A DNA stretch of 64,000 bases from contig CM068830.1 in the NCBI GenBank assembly GCA_028554795.2, positions 106,243,145 to 106,307,144 on the forward strand. Reading direction: 5' to 3'. Made by a program: the position numbers and the translations under genes. Below the pieces are notes generated by a model. That model made no database searches. It was not told the origin of the DNA and saw only the letters and a list, made by a program, of their open reading frames with translations. The stretch comes from Sinohyriopsis cumingii. Lineage: Eukaryota; Mollusca; Bivalvia; Unionida; Unionidae. Shown piece after piece: positions 49,027-61,522 of the stretch; position 1 is the stretch's first letter, and every line of letters begins with the position of its first letter.

Positions 49027-49212
49027 ATTACAATATATATGAATTTATACTGTTTGCACTGCAGAACTACAACTCCAACTAATGATCTATCCACTGTTAC
49101 AACAAAATATAAAAGAATAGCATAAGGTGGAAAATGTGCAATATGTAACAGGAAGAAATTTTCGTTTTTACCTAGAATTCAACGTAAAGATGGTGGTGAT
49201 ATTGCTACATTA

Positions 49213-49548
49213 ATGTCAAAGTTCCAAGGAACCCCATGGGCTAAATACCCTGGAGAAAAATATCTACCAGGATATAATTATTGTGGTCCTGGTACTCGAC
49301 TTGATATCAGGCTTGACAATCAAGATCACCCAAAACCAGATGAATATCCCATAAATGATATTGATAAAACATGTCACGTTCATGATGTGGCTAATGAAAA
49401 TAAAAACCTACAAGATAGACATAGTGCAGATGTGAAGTTGATTCATTCGCTAAATTCCATAAAAAATAAAAATATCAGAGAATCATTAGCTAATTGGTTG
49501 GTAAGATCCGCGATGAAAAGTAAACTGGCGTTAGGGGCTGGTAATTAA
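49213..49548 (+). CDS. Phospholipase A2-like domain protein (VP1-type)
   Basis: 111 aa, ATG at 49,213. YNYCGPGT is the calcium-binding loop and DKTCHVHD the catalytic His-Asp helix, as in parvovirus VP1-unique and some Polinton/adintovirus PLA2 proteins, where the enzyme opens the endosomal membrane. The open frame may extend upstream without an ATG (a CAIC..RKK motif at ~49,135). One of the few uninterrupted genes of PLV-C. Confidence 0.82.
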   Translation: MSKFQGTPWAKYPGEKYLPGYNYCGPGTRLDIRLDNQDHPKPDEYPINDIDKTCHVHDVANENKNLQDRHSADVKLIHSLNSIKNKNIRESLANWLVRSAMKSKLALGAGN

Positions 49549-49565
49549 TTAATTACTTATTATTA

Positions 49566-50541
49566 ATGGAATCAATTTATTATAGTCGAAGGTGATACTG
49601 GAGAGGTAGAGCAACAATTAGTAAACTCGCTGATGCAGCAAATGTCACACGTTCTGCCGCCGCAGCGTGGTTAGCACGACAGGCAATATGGCAAATTTAC
49701 CTACCACCACTGAAACGAATTCAGTACGCACATTTCGATGTTAGTGTTCCTAATGAAGTTCGTCAAGCAGAGATCTTATTTTTACCACACGATACTATTA
49801 AAATTGGAAGACGTCAAATAACGTACAAATACGCATTAACTGTCATTGATGTTGCAAGTAGGTATAAAGAGGCAGAACCATTATCAACTAAAACAGCGAC
49901 TGAAGTGTCTTCTGCGTTTGAACGAATTTATCAACGAGGATCTGGACCACAAGGTTGTCTACGATGGCCACAACTATTACAGGTTGATCCTGGCAAAGAA
50001 TTTCTTGGTCCAGTATCATCGTTGATAAAGCGACATAATGTTAAAATCAGACGAGGGCATACTGCAATTCATCGTGATCAGGCAATTGTTGAACGATTGT
50101 TTTGCTGAGCGGTGATTTGGATATCAATACGCGAAGGAAATAGTTCAGGATACGAGATCTCGCGAATGGGTTGCAAGATTGACAAGTGTGATAACTGCGT
50201 TAAATAATGAGATTACTCGAACAACCAACATGAAACCCATTAATGCAATTACAAAAAAAAAACATATACCCGTACAACGACGTGATTGTTCAGCGCAGCA
50301 AGTATTAGGTAATTTTACTGTAAGATATTTATATGAGCCCGGTGAAGTTGAAGGTGGTAAAAAAATAGCGACTGATCCTATTTGGAGTATTACGACGCAC
50401 AAGATATCTAGTATAACAAGATTTACTGGTAGACCCGCTATCTACAGATTAGATTCAACTGCTCCTCAGCGTGGATTTACACGTAAACAATTACAGATGA
50501 TTCCTGAAGATACACAATTACCACCGCGATCACTTAACTAG
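49566..50541 (+). pseudogene. Integrase of PLV-C, broken
   Basis: ATG at 49,566, in-frame TGA at 49,593-49,595, then an open reading through a helix-turn-helix-like start (ISKLADAANVTRSAAAAWLA) and the rve core: HFDVSV, TVIDVASRYKEAEPL, VDPGKEFLG, HRDQAIVER. A frame change near 50,105 separates it from the C-terminal part (VRYLYEPGEVEGGKK; FTRKQLQMIPED). It has no chromodomain, unlike Polinton-B. Confidence 0.82.
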
Positions 50542-53500
50542 CACCTCTACGCCGATTACATTCAAGACAGGTCAACATCGTATTTTTTCGTGTATGACCA
50601 AGACTACTATCTTTTCTGTCTACGGTGAATTGTCTTGGATTATTACTCGAGTACTGCCACAACATTATACAATTACAATTTACACAATGATTATTCTGCT
50701 GTTGTTTCAGCGCTATGATAAATTCAACATCAAGGTCAAAGTCTCGTTTTTTTGTCACACTGTTTATAACTAACTAATTTTTTTCTTATTATATCACTAT
50801 CATCGAGGACATCGCCAGGGGTTTCTGTAACGTCTGTGACAATTCTCCGCAGCTGAGATATTCTTCTCATTCGAGACACTGCGAGATAAATTAAATCTGA
50901 CCATTTGATACGATAATCGACGATCCAAACTCGCGTATCAGAAATAGTTAACCCATGAGATGAGTGAATTGTCATCGCGTATTCTAGCGTCCACGGAGAT
51001 ATATTTATTTTTAATGCATCTTCAACAATATTGACATCAGCTAAAACAATATCATTTAATACAAGATTTTGTTTCTCGGTCTGTCCTTGTATATCAACGA
51101 CAATATTTTGCCGTCACGTATCTGCTGATCCATAACACAACAGCACTGGTAATCCTGAAAACTTTTCTTTATGTAACATAAATAATTGTTGTTGAAGTTT
51201 ATCACAAACTATCTTTCTACTTGCAACTATGTTGAAGTGTAACACGAACTATCTTTCTACTTGCAACTATCAAACCATTTGGTCTCCACGTTTGCAGAAA
51301 GTCGTTCATGGAAGTTTCTGAATTTATTTCTCGCATTATTTCACACTGAATTTTATTCTGTTGTAGTCTGATTACCTTTTTAATTTCTCTTAATTCTGGA
51401 TCAAGTGCTCTATGATCATCAGTTATTTCTTCATAATAATCAACAAAATTCCTTAGCCAATCATGTGGAGATGGTCCAACAAAAGGTGGTAGTTGACCGT
51501 AATCGCCACACATTATCACAGCAGTATTTTTTGTTAATAACCAATCAAGAAATGTTTTTAATGTTTCTAACGACACTGTACATATTTCATCCCAAACGAT
51601 ACTCTTTGGAATATATTTCTCCACCATTCGATCAGGAGTCCATGCGTCACCCTTGTACCGAAAAAAGCTATGATAGTACATGATTGCACTCCTTGTTGTT
51701 TCATTTCTCTTGCGAGTCTGTGTGTAGGTGTTAAAACAACCATATCTGAATTCTGTCGAAATAATTCGATCGCTCGAGTCGTCTTACCAGAACATCCCGG
51801 TCCGTTTAGATAAACGGTCTTGTGTCTAGATACTGGATCATACACAGATGCCGCAGACGATAATTCTGATATCTGATTATTTTTATAATAAATATCTGTA
51901 TTCGCAACATCTGCGGATTCGGAATAATTACATAACATTTCTTCTTTTATTCTCCACGAACCCCATGATGCATCAGTGTTTGTAAAATGAGTCCGTAATT
52001 TTGAGTATTTTTTTTCTCGATATAAAACGAATCCGTTGCAACTCTAATTGCAGTGTCAGGGAATCTATTTCTCATCGATAATAAATTTATAAAAACATAC
52101 GCGAGCATTCAAGATCTTAAATGAGTGAACTGAGGTGACTCGCCATCAGTATAACCAACAATTGTACCTAACCATTCTCCGTCAGATAAATAAGCGTTTT
52201 CTCGACTCACAAATATATATCTCTTTGTTGCATCGGCGATTATACAATCATATTCAACATCATCTATAATTATTCGTGGATAATGTCGTCTATGATCATA
52301 TGCCCCACCTTGAGTTAACTTGCCAATTATTCTATTGCCGAGATCTTTTGCGTTCTTATCATCATCAGGTGTTGGTAACCAAACTTCGGTCTGCTTCCGA
52401 TATGATATAATTGCCTCACCTACAATCAACGATTTCAGTATTTTACAGTCAAGCATATATCGTAACAGCACTATTGGTGATCAGCGTTTTTCTGAAAAGT
52501 GTCTACCAAACCAAACATAACAAATAGGATGAAGACCATTAGCAAACTCGAATGATAAAATACGAGCGAATCTGGTTAGATCAAAATCAGGCAGTGGTCC
52601 ATTTATCGATACTCTTGTCATCTCGTATGTTGGATGTCTAAATCTTTTAATATATCCAGAACACTCCCCCAATCCAAGAAAACTTCCTGGATAACACGCA
52701 ACCATATGAACGGAAATAACGTCGTTTTAATTATACTTAGTATTCCACAATCCGCCGTGTCCGTAATCACAACAACTTAATTGTACGTCTTCGAGAAGTT
52801 CAAATCGTGTTGGCTTCCACGAATTTTTCTCTCTTGCAAAGTGAGCTGCAACTGACGGAACGGTGAAGCAATTATTTAGTAATTGCTCGGTATTCTCTGT
52901 TGAAAATTTCTGCGCAAGAATTTTCATTTCTTCTTGGAGAGATACTCTACGATATATTTCGCCGTTAGGTCGTACAAATTGATCATATTTTTCGTCATTT
53001 GAACTTTTAAATGGCCACACTGTCACAGAATCGTTTTTACTTATTTCATTAATTAAATAAAACATACCTCCTTGGTAAAGTCTTACAGTTCGATCTCGTG
53101 GAAACACTGTGACTGCGCTGGTCCACTCGTGAGCATTATGATCAACGATATTTATTGGAGCTCCTTTCGATTTATTTTTCGATTCGTACAATTCTTCTCC
53201 TGTTATTGTTTTTATAGTTATTGGGAATTTTAGTGTTTTTTTTTCTAACTCAACAACATCGTTTATTGTAGCTCCTTTATCCTTGATTGAATCAGCCCAT
53301 TTGTTTATTTTTTCACGTCGTAGATCCGTCAGACCGTTTCCACGCATCGCATTCGTAAATCGCTCTGTTACTCGTTCGGCTACACAATTTATTTTTGAAA
53401 ATTTCATTGGCTTCAGATTATCAACACATGGTTTTTCGTTTATCGGATAGATTCCATAAATAACTGCTGTTACATGATACGCTCGCTCATAATACGGTTT

Positions 53501-53740
53501 GTCCATACCAGTCAACATTCCTGGTTTGGAAGTTTTATTCAGTATGGCAATTTTTTCAATATGTTTGACAGGATCATATTTCTCACGGATAATCCAGTTA
53601 TCTGTTTCTGTTAGCACAACAAATTTTACTCTGAAAAAATATTTTCGATTGTCAAGGTAGTTAATGATAGTTGCCGCTCGTTTGTAGTTCATCATAGCAT
53701 CGATGACAGAATTATGCGTATAATTTTGAACGTTGACCAT
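50534..53740 (-). pseudogene. Long DNA polymerase B - SF1 helicase - HNH protein of PLV-C
   Basis: One gene broken into pieces, ATG at 53,740. Order: N-terminal region with NIVDHNAHEW (exonuclease-like position); polymerase region with ACYPGSF, HFSEK, SYRKQTEVWLP and motif C VATDSFYI (near 52,045); SF1 helicase with VYLNGPGCSGKTT, VVLTPTHRLA, IVWDEICTVS, MCGDYGQLPPF, TIHSSHGLTI and YLAVSRMR; then a Cys-rich HNH-like end (NHCVNCNCIM; FTVDRKDSSLGHT; LTCLECN). Stops near 52,727, 52,480 and 52,110; frame changes near 52,000, 51,620, 51,220 and 50,750. At motif A the usual Asp position appears to be His (SVHMVACYP). Confidence 0.82.
51208..51269. repeat. 38-bp tandem duplication in the helicase region
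   Basis: AACTATCTTTCTACTTGCAA appears at 51,208 and again at 51,246. It duplicates VASRK-coding sequence and ends the reading frame. Confidence 0.8.
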
Positions 53741-53896
53741 ACGAGAGATGCGCCATTTTTCGGATCAACCAGAGCTTTTATTGGCAAGTCATGGTATATT
53801 CTGTCAAGATTAAAATTATCTTTAGAGGGCTTGATCTTGGATAATCTCTCATGTTATATTCAAGACAAACATTTAAATTGAAATATTATATATCCA

Positions 53897-54112
53897 ATGT
53901 CTCAGGCAAGAGATAAATGCAAGTGGCTGATGATATTCTCTTTGACTCCTTGTAATAACTCTTGTATAAAAGAATTCTGCGGGTATCATTTGCAAAGCGT
54001 TTGTTATGGGACTTTAGGACCAATACCGTGTCTGCGATGTGGTGTTGGAGTTAGAAGGAAAACACAGTTGTGTGCACAATGGAGCTCAAAAGATCTTATG
54101 ATGACAATATAA
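53897..54112 (+). CDS. Small Cys-rich protein in PLV-C
   Basis: 71 codons, ATG at 53,897. CNNSCIKEFCGYHL followed by PCLRCGVGV and QLC suggests zinc binding. Small CxxxC...CG.HL proteins occur beside HNH genes in Polinton-like elements; function unknown. Confidence 0.45.
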   Translation: MSQARDKCKWLMIFSLTPCNNSCIKEFCGYHLQSVCYGTLGPIPCLRCGVGVRRKTQLCAQWSSKDLMMTI

Positions 54113-54198
54113 TGGCAGTGATAGGGTTATAAAATGTGTAGAGGATTAACTAATGAAGTTCTCAAAGTAATCATTTAGGCAAATTATGATTTAAACAA

Positions 54199-54660
54199 AT
54201 GATATTATATAAAATGGAGAAACCCACATGTCAAGAGTTTGTGAAGCATCTTATAATTACGAACTACGAAGCAAATCGTGATGGTGTAATCAGATACTGT
54301 AGGTTGAAAAGACCAGTTGGTACTGTTGATAAGGCCGGTTATCTTAGATTTAGTATTGGGAAAAAGGTATTTCTGTCACAGGTTTGTATACGAGAATTTT
54401 CATGGGGTGATCAAAGATGGTCTTGTGATCAATCATATTGACTCATACCCTCAGAACTATTCTTTATCCAATCTAAGAGTTGTCACGCAAAGTCAGAATT
54501 GTAGCTTGGAAACACTGGCTGTAATGATAAGAGCGCCAAAGCAGTTGTATCCACAAATTTAAAGACTGGCCAAGAAATCATATTTCAATCGACATATGCA
54601 GTTGGCAAATATTTTGGTATTTGCAGGTTCTCAATATATTCCGTAGCAAATAAAATATAA
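54199..54660 (+). pseudogene. HNH homing-type endonuclease, frameshifted
   Basis: Start ATG 54,199. IGKKVFLSQV, then after a frame change near 54,390, VYENFHGVIKDG, LVINHIDSYPQNYSLSNLRV and VTQSQN, the HNH_3-like core. After another frame change near 54,520 comes a NUMOD1-like helix-turn-helix (TGQEIIFQSTYAVGKYFG). Free-standing endonucleases of this type are common passengers of DNA viruses. Confidence 0.75.
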
Positions 54661-55065
54661 AAATCTGCAATCTGAAAAAATTATAAACAAAAAATCACCT
54701 TCCATTATTATTAGAGATAAACTATCTCCAGTAATTATGCCGTTATATTCATAAACTATTTTATTTAATTTATTTTTTTTTTGTTTATATTCTACATCGC
54801 TAAAATCTGAAGTTTTTTAAAATTAATTCTCTCTTGTCGTGTATTTCTAAAGTCAGTTGAGAAAAAAAACTAATCCGTATCTGGCGCGGGAAACTGTCAC
54901 GTGAAATTAGTGTGTGAAATACATGGCTAGCTTTATAATGATTTCTAAAACAGATATCAGTCAGATTCTTCCGTAGCTCATTGCTAAAGCATAGAACTGT
55001 GATACTCGACGTCTTGCGATCGAGGACCATAACTGACAACTGTCGGTGATTGCGCATATTTTCGC

Positions 55066-55066
55066 G

Positions 55067-55147
<81 letters not shown>
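55066..55147. repeat. (AT)n microsatellite
   Basis: About 40 AT units. The ORFs across it are artefacts. Confidence 0.95.
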
Positions 55148-56116
<969 letters not shown>

Positions 56117-56224
56117 GACAATTAAGAAAAATTATGTCTTTTATTGATGATACGATCCAAAGTAACTTCGTTACTGAGTGAAAGTGAAAAATATATTAAC
56201 TGTTGCCGAGTACGTGTAATCTTT

Positions 56225-56830
56225 CAGATCTTTTTTCGAAATTTTTTATTATCATCAGAAATATTTTATTATTATTCAGAAATATTTTTTATTCTTCCGA
56301 ATTATTTGTCATCAGAAATATTTTATTATTATTCCGAATTATTTATCATCAGAAATATTTTATTATTATTTCGAATTATTTTTTATCAGAAATATTTTAT
56401 CATCATAAGAAATATTTTATCATCATAAGAAATATGTTATTATCATAAGAAATATTTTATCATCAGAAATATTTTATTATTATCAGAAATATTCTATTAT
56501 TATTCTGAATTATTTATTATCAGAAATATTTTATTATCATCAGAAATATCACCATGGATACGTTGCAGTATCATCAGAAATATCATCATAAAAATAAGAA
56601 ATATTTTATTATCCTCAGAAATATCACCATAAGAAATGTTTTATTATCATCAGAAATATTTTTTATTGTTCTGAATTATTTATTATTATTCTGAAATAAT
56701 TTTTATTATTCTTATGTATTTTATTATTATTCTGATATATTTTGTTATTGTTCTGAAATATTTTATTTTATTCTGAATTATTTTATTATTGTTCTGAATT
56801 ATTTATCATCAGAAATATTTTATTTTTAAC
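56225..56830. repeat. Degenerate AT-rich tandem repeat (CAGAAATATTTTATTAT units)
   Basis: Roughly 20-35-base units of ATCATCAGAAATATTTTATT and variants with TTCCGAATTATT. Non-coding; together with the AT array it pushes the late block away from the polymerase block. Confidence 0.85.
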
Positions 56831-56964
56831 TATTCCCCACGCAGGTCAGTTAAGTGTCCCAAATGATCAGTGAGTTTGAAATTTATTAGTGATAATATAT
56901 TATTACGACACCGTAGATAAACAGGATTGATTGGTTCTTGCACGATCAAATCCCCAGGAGGTAC

Positions 56965-57957
56965 TTACGGAGTGAATGCGTATAAAATATATCCTTGTTG
57001 ATTCTGATTTGACTTTTCAAGATCTATTTGATAGCTGCCGTCGATTACATCACAAACAAGATTAACCGCGATCGTTAATGTTATATTGACGATTCCTGGT
57101 GAGATATGACGCCCGCCTCCGTATGGATCATTGTTATATTTGAGAATACCTGCTGGAGGATTTATTTTTATCCACGCATCGAGTATTTTGGGAAAGTTTT
57201 CGTTGATGATATCGTTGAGTGATTTTTTTTGGTTCGTCGGTGGTAAAACCTGGTAATATAAAATTTAATAAATCTGCTTCAGTTATTTTATAATAATCAA
57301 TATATAGTTGCCTGATACTTATTTTTTCTCTTGTATCTATATAAGTACTAGCATTTATTACCTCAACAATAACTTGATTAGCATATTTAAGGTCTGACAC
57401 AATTTGATTTAAATGTATTGTTTCAATGATTTTCCTTTTTAGATCGTTATTAGGATACTACAGGATATAATTTTTAAATAAATGCACTAATGTCGTCAAT
57501 GTAGTTATATATTCAGCTTTAATTTCATCAGCCAGTGATCTGAAACTTCTTTCATATACAATTTTAGTTGAAGTTTTACTATCATAATCAGTGATAGAAA
57601 ACGGTGTTATAATAAATCTTTTACCATCACGAAGAATGTAAATATCCGTGCCAGTCCATGGATACAAATTTCGATATTTAGGAGTTGTTATAAATTTCTT
57701 TTCATCTGTAATAAAATCATCTAACTTTGGTTCCGGTGGTTTTTCATCTCTGGTGCCATCATTGTTATTGTTGATAATAACACGCCTGTTCCAGTAACAA
57801 CAGCGGATGCCGAATAAACGATTACGTCGACGATAGCTAATCGTCTACGATATTTCTTTATTTTTATTGTGTATTGTTCGACGGTATCGATTAATTTTGT
57901 TTGCCATTCACGTGCTTGATTGTACCTGAATTTTTGAACGTCGATTGAGGTACTCAT
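56965..57957 (-). pseudogene. PLV-C membrane protein, broken
   Basis: ATG at 57,957. A helical N-terminus (~45 aa), one membrane segment (IVYSASAVVTGTGVLLSTI), then after a frame change near 57,745 a soluble part (YPWTGTDIYILRDGKRF; ADEIKAEYITTLTTLVH), an in-frame TAG near 57,455, and a frame change near 57,230 before the end (GGGRHISPGIVNITLTI; DGSYQIDLEKSN). Not recognised; late position and membrane anchor suggest a virion or assembly role. Confidence 0.6.
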
Positions 57958-57963
57958 TATATT

Positions 57964-58965
57964 TTATACAGTAACCAATTGAGGTGTTTCAGCTACAAAT
58001 TCCAGACACCACCAGTAAGATGATGCGGTTAATTTCTTATCAGCTGCTTCCAGAATAAATATTCTTCGTTTCCTTTATTTAATATGATAGACACAACTCC
58101 AGAAAACTTATCGGTTGAATGACGCCATGGATACGTTGTAAATATCATGAATTTTGCAGCACTGAACACAGACATCCTGTACACACCAGTAACCTCTGCG
58201 GTATGCTTAAGAGTTTTATTTTGCTGTGACTATGTCGAGAATCCAGATGATACTGTGTATACTATGTTGGTAGTCTGCTGGTGTGGAATTTTAATCAGAA
58301 TAACTTTGTTAACGATCTCAGGAATCCCACTTACGACGTCTTCTTTTGTTGTTTTAATCGTGTTAATGTTCGTCTTGATATCAAAGAGCTTTGCGTCAAC
58401 GGTCAACGGATCACCAAAGAATGAACCTGCGATTTCATTAAGTTTTCTAAAATTTCTACGGAGATCTGTAAACGCGCTTACGTGGCCATCGTACTCGGCC
58501 CGCAACGTGGATAAATTTACCATCTACGGTGATGTAGTAAACGTCAACGTAATTTTTTGTTGCAACATCTTCGTCGGATGTTGGATCTCTCAAAACCACT
58601 ATCTTATCCATGTTCATACTGAGTTCGCCCGTCATTGTGTCGCCAGGGTTTTTCAAACGATTAGCAACGCTTCTTGCAATTTCATATCTGATGGTTGCAA
58701 ACGATATACTTGAGTCTCTCATTCTACCGCCGTCGATAAATAGTGGAATGTTATCCGTAGTACCACGTCGAACTATCTCATTCCATTTGATGTTGCTCGT
58801 TTTTAAAACACCGTATTTATCCTGAAAAACAACAACTTCATCTGGGTCAACTCCAGTAAAATTCATAATATCAGCAAGTTCATCTTTAGTCGCGTACTTC
58901 GACAGATCAGTATCATCTTTTTTAATAGCATTGGTAGAAGAAGATCTTCCGTAAATATCAACCAT
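57964..58965 (-). pseudogene. Fiber-like protein of PLV-C, broken
   Basis: ATG at 58,965. NPGDTMTGELSMNMDKI and DEDVATKNYVD are repeats typical of phage tail-fibre and viral fibre shafts. A frame change near 58,500 is followed by DLRRNFRKLNEIAGSFFG, then a C-terminal region with YRMSVFSAAKFMIFTTYPW and, after another frame change near 58,050, ASSYWWCLEFVAE. Probably the receptor-binding spike. Confidence 0.7.
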
Positions 58966-58971
58966 TATAAT

Positions 58972-59100
58972 TTAAAATCTCTTTGAAACGAATCGGTTAC
59001 TTGTATAATCATGCACGACTTTATGAGGTGCATTGAAAGACTTTGATATATCGTTAAGTACATTAATTACTTCACGGCCGCATATTGGTGGATCTGTCAT
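58972..59100 (-). CDS. Small PLV-C open frame
   Basis: 42 aa, ATG at 59,100, between fiber and core genes: begins MTDPPICGREVINVLND. Not recognised; could be the end of the upstream core gene region or a separate small gene. Confidence 0.4.
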   Translation of the reverse strand: MTDPPICGREVINVLNDISKSFNAPHKVVHDYTSNRFVSKRF

Positions 59101-59671
59101 TGTTTGTGTTGGTAGCGTTGAATACCAACTTTTGCTTGAAGTGGCGCGACGTACTTGATAAAAACACCTCTGCAGTTTTTTAATTTTAGTTGTTTAGCAG
59201 CACTAAGTAAATACAAATTTGATGCTGAAATAATTAACGAAGTGTTCCTGGATTTCTCAGACCTCTTCCTCGATGAGATCCTGGTAATCTTAGACCCAGT
59301 CCACGAGTGGACCGCACTCTTTTTTAAAATCCTTTTCCTGTTGCTTTCTTTAATCCATTCCAGCAGCGGTTCCAACAGCACCTAACACAGCTGCTTTTGC
59401 CACAGCTGGTATTGCTTCAAGAAGTGGAAAAATACCACCTGTTTTAACTGAGTCTTTAATCGCACCCGCAGAGAGATTAAGTTTGACGCCTGTTTTGGAT
59501 TGTTTAGCGCTGTTGAAATGTGTAAGTTGACGTTCTGATAATGATAATTTATTTTGACCACCCGTGATTTGATCCCCCTTTAATGATATTTTCGTTCCGC
59601 CGTTCTTTGCTGAATTTGAAGTTTTTTATCTCACCAGGAGTCAGACTAACACTAACGTGATGATATGACAT
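59101..59671 (-). pseudogene. Core-type protein (pX-like) of PLV-C, broken
   Basis: ATG at 59,671. Starts MSYHHVSVSLTPGE, then in another frame ITGGQNKLSLSERQLTHFN, KLNLSAGAIKDSVKTGGIF and an Ala/Gly hydrophobic stretch (AVAKAAVLGAVGTAAG), a pattern I know from very common Polinton/adintovirus core proteins. The rest is basic and frameshifted; its end is uncertain. Confidence 0.65.
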
Positions 59672-59706
59672 TTTATGATAATACTCGTGTTTTTAAATAA
59701 CGTGGA

Positions 59707-61028
59707 TTAAAGATTTTCAACTGGTGCATCAACGACTCTCATTCGACCACTACCACTTTCAAGTTACATTGCTTTGTCGCTGAGTATAACCACGATTGCT
59801 CTATAGGGGACACCACCACCTGGCGGATCATTAACACGAGCTCGGAAGTGTATATCAACGACAGATTGCTTGAATAAAGCAAGATGCTCCAGTGAAAAGT
59901 AATAAATCGGATACAGATTTGTAAAATCTAACTGTGATATTTGCAGCCCAGTATCTATGTTTTGATCACGTCCCATAAATGTCATCAAACGATGATATGC
60001 GCGTGCCACAAGATTCTGTGTGTAATATAATAATATATCTTCGGATGGTTCTTGTCCGTTTATTCTCAACGAAACCTCGGTAAAGTCGAGTTTGTTAAAT
60101 CTCATATGTGAACGTTCCTGACTGCCGTCCGATTATTATCTTGCAGAGCAACAAAAATATGTCGTGGCGCAGAAATGCCTTGTTGTGATTCTATAAGGCA
60201 AGTAAATACACTTCGAACAATACTTTGAACAGCATCTGTGGTTACTGTTAACCATGATAGCAATGCTTTACCGCCTTGATCCATAAAAGACAATAATTTC
60301 TGTTCTTCTGTGACTGATGGAATCATTACAGGCATCAACAGTGAGAGTTTTTTTATATTTATTTTACCAGCATCAGCAACACCAGCATCTCGCCAGATTG
60401 CATCATCATCATCACCTTTTCTTACGAGCATAACTGCGTATTTTGCTCCAAAGATGACCTTTCTAACATTTCTGCAAAATCCGAAGATGTGAGACAGTGG
60501 AATTACACATGTAAAACTTCTATTATCTCCTGACAATATTGATCGACGTGTTGCACATCCTAAGTTGTAAGATGCATTAACTTTTCCCATAATATCAAAA
60601 GCAGCAGCTGGTCTAACTTCATGTTGTCAGTAACATCTTTAGCAAACATCATTGGTGGACGGGCTGATCTTGTGTAATGATCAGAATATCTTGCTAGACC
60701 AATTATTGTTGTAACAACATCGACATCCTTCTGAACTGATTCAACATTTTTTCCATCAATCATATATGTAGCGCTATCATAATATCGTTGTTGACAAAAC
60801 CAACTATCAAACCATTAGTGCAACATTCGTTATAAGTTCACCTTCTACTTCAGTAAATGCCTCAGCGGATAAGAAATATCTACTTGTATCATGAACTTGA
60901 AGTTCCATGCGTCCGCGCTGATTTGGTTGTCTTGCATCGTAGGAATAAAACTGGTAATCACGTACTGATTCATCTTTGAGGACCGTTGCATCTATGTCAA
61001 ATGCTGGGTCGGATACGCGTTTAAACAT
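59707..61028 (-). pseudogene. Major capsid protein of PLV-C (double jelly roll), broken
   Basis: ATG at 61,028. YQFYSYDARQPNQRGRMELQ start; ARYSDHYTRSARPPM; then CVIPLSHIFGFCRNVRKV, AVMLVRKGDDDDAIWR, KKLSLLMPVMIPS; and C-terminal DFTNLYPIYYFSLEHL and AIVVILSDKAM. The combination IPLSHIFGFC plus VRKGDxDAI marks a Polinton-like MCP family distinct from the hexon at 4,381-5,709. Frame changes near 60,800, 60,590 and 60,105; a TAA at ~59,764 with the frame continuing to 59,707. Confidence 0.82.
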
Positions 61029-61058
61029 TTTATTATATACTTTCCATTAAATCAACTA

Positions 61059-61480
61059 TCAACGAATATGAAGTCCACTTCCTGCTATCAAATTTGAAGC
61101 AATATTTCTTTGTACTTCATCAGATCCTTGATCCATCAAGGCTGCTAGTTTTTTTATTTGCGGCTTGATTTATTACTTTACTGACGTCTGCAGGCATATT
61201 TTCCGTGCTGGGTAATTTTACTGTTGGTGATTTTCGTCGTATTAATGGTGCTAGTCTATCTTTGATAGCAGTAAAGGCCTTACCAGCAACATTGACAATT
61301 GCACCAGGAGCTTTTTCACGAACAACGTCAATAGCTTTCATCGATAATTGTTTTGCAACAGTCGCTACTTTTGGGGCTAACCTTCCAAATAATCCCTGAA
61401 CAGTATCACCAAGCCCATCTCCGAAATCACTGTATGGTTGATGATGGTGCGTTTACTGTTCTGACCGGTACAGGTCCATA
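61059..61480 (-). pseudogene. Small pVI-like protein of PLV-C
   Basis: Amphipathic and basic: DFGDGLGDTVQGLFGRLAP, VAGKAFTAIKDRLAPLIRRK, NMPADVSKVINQAAN; a frame change in an A-run near 61,150 precedes MDQGSDEVQRNIASNLIAG. Position next to the capsid gene matches the pVI-like gene of Polinton-B. The 5' end is broken near 61,450. Confidence 0.6.
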
Positions 61481-61522
61481 TTGATTATTGTGTATGACCA
61501 ACTTATTTTACTTACTGTTTAT

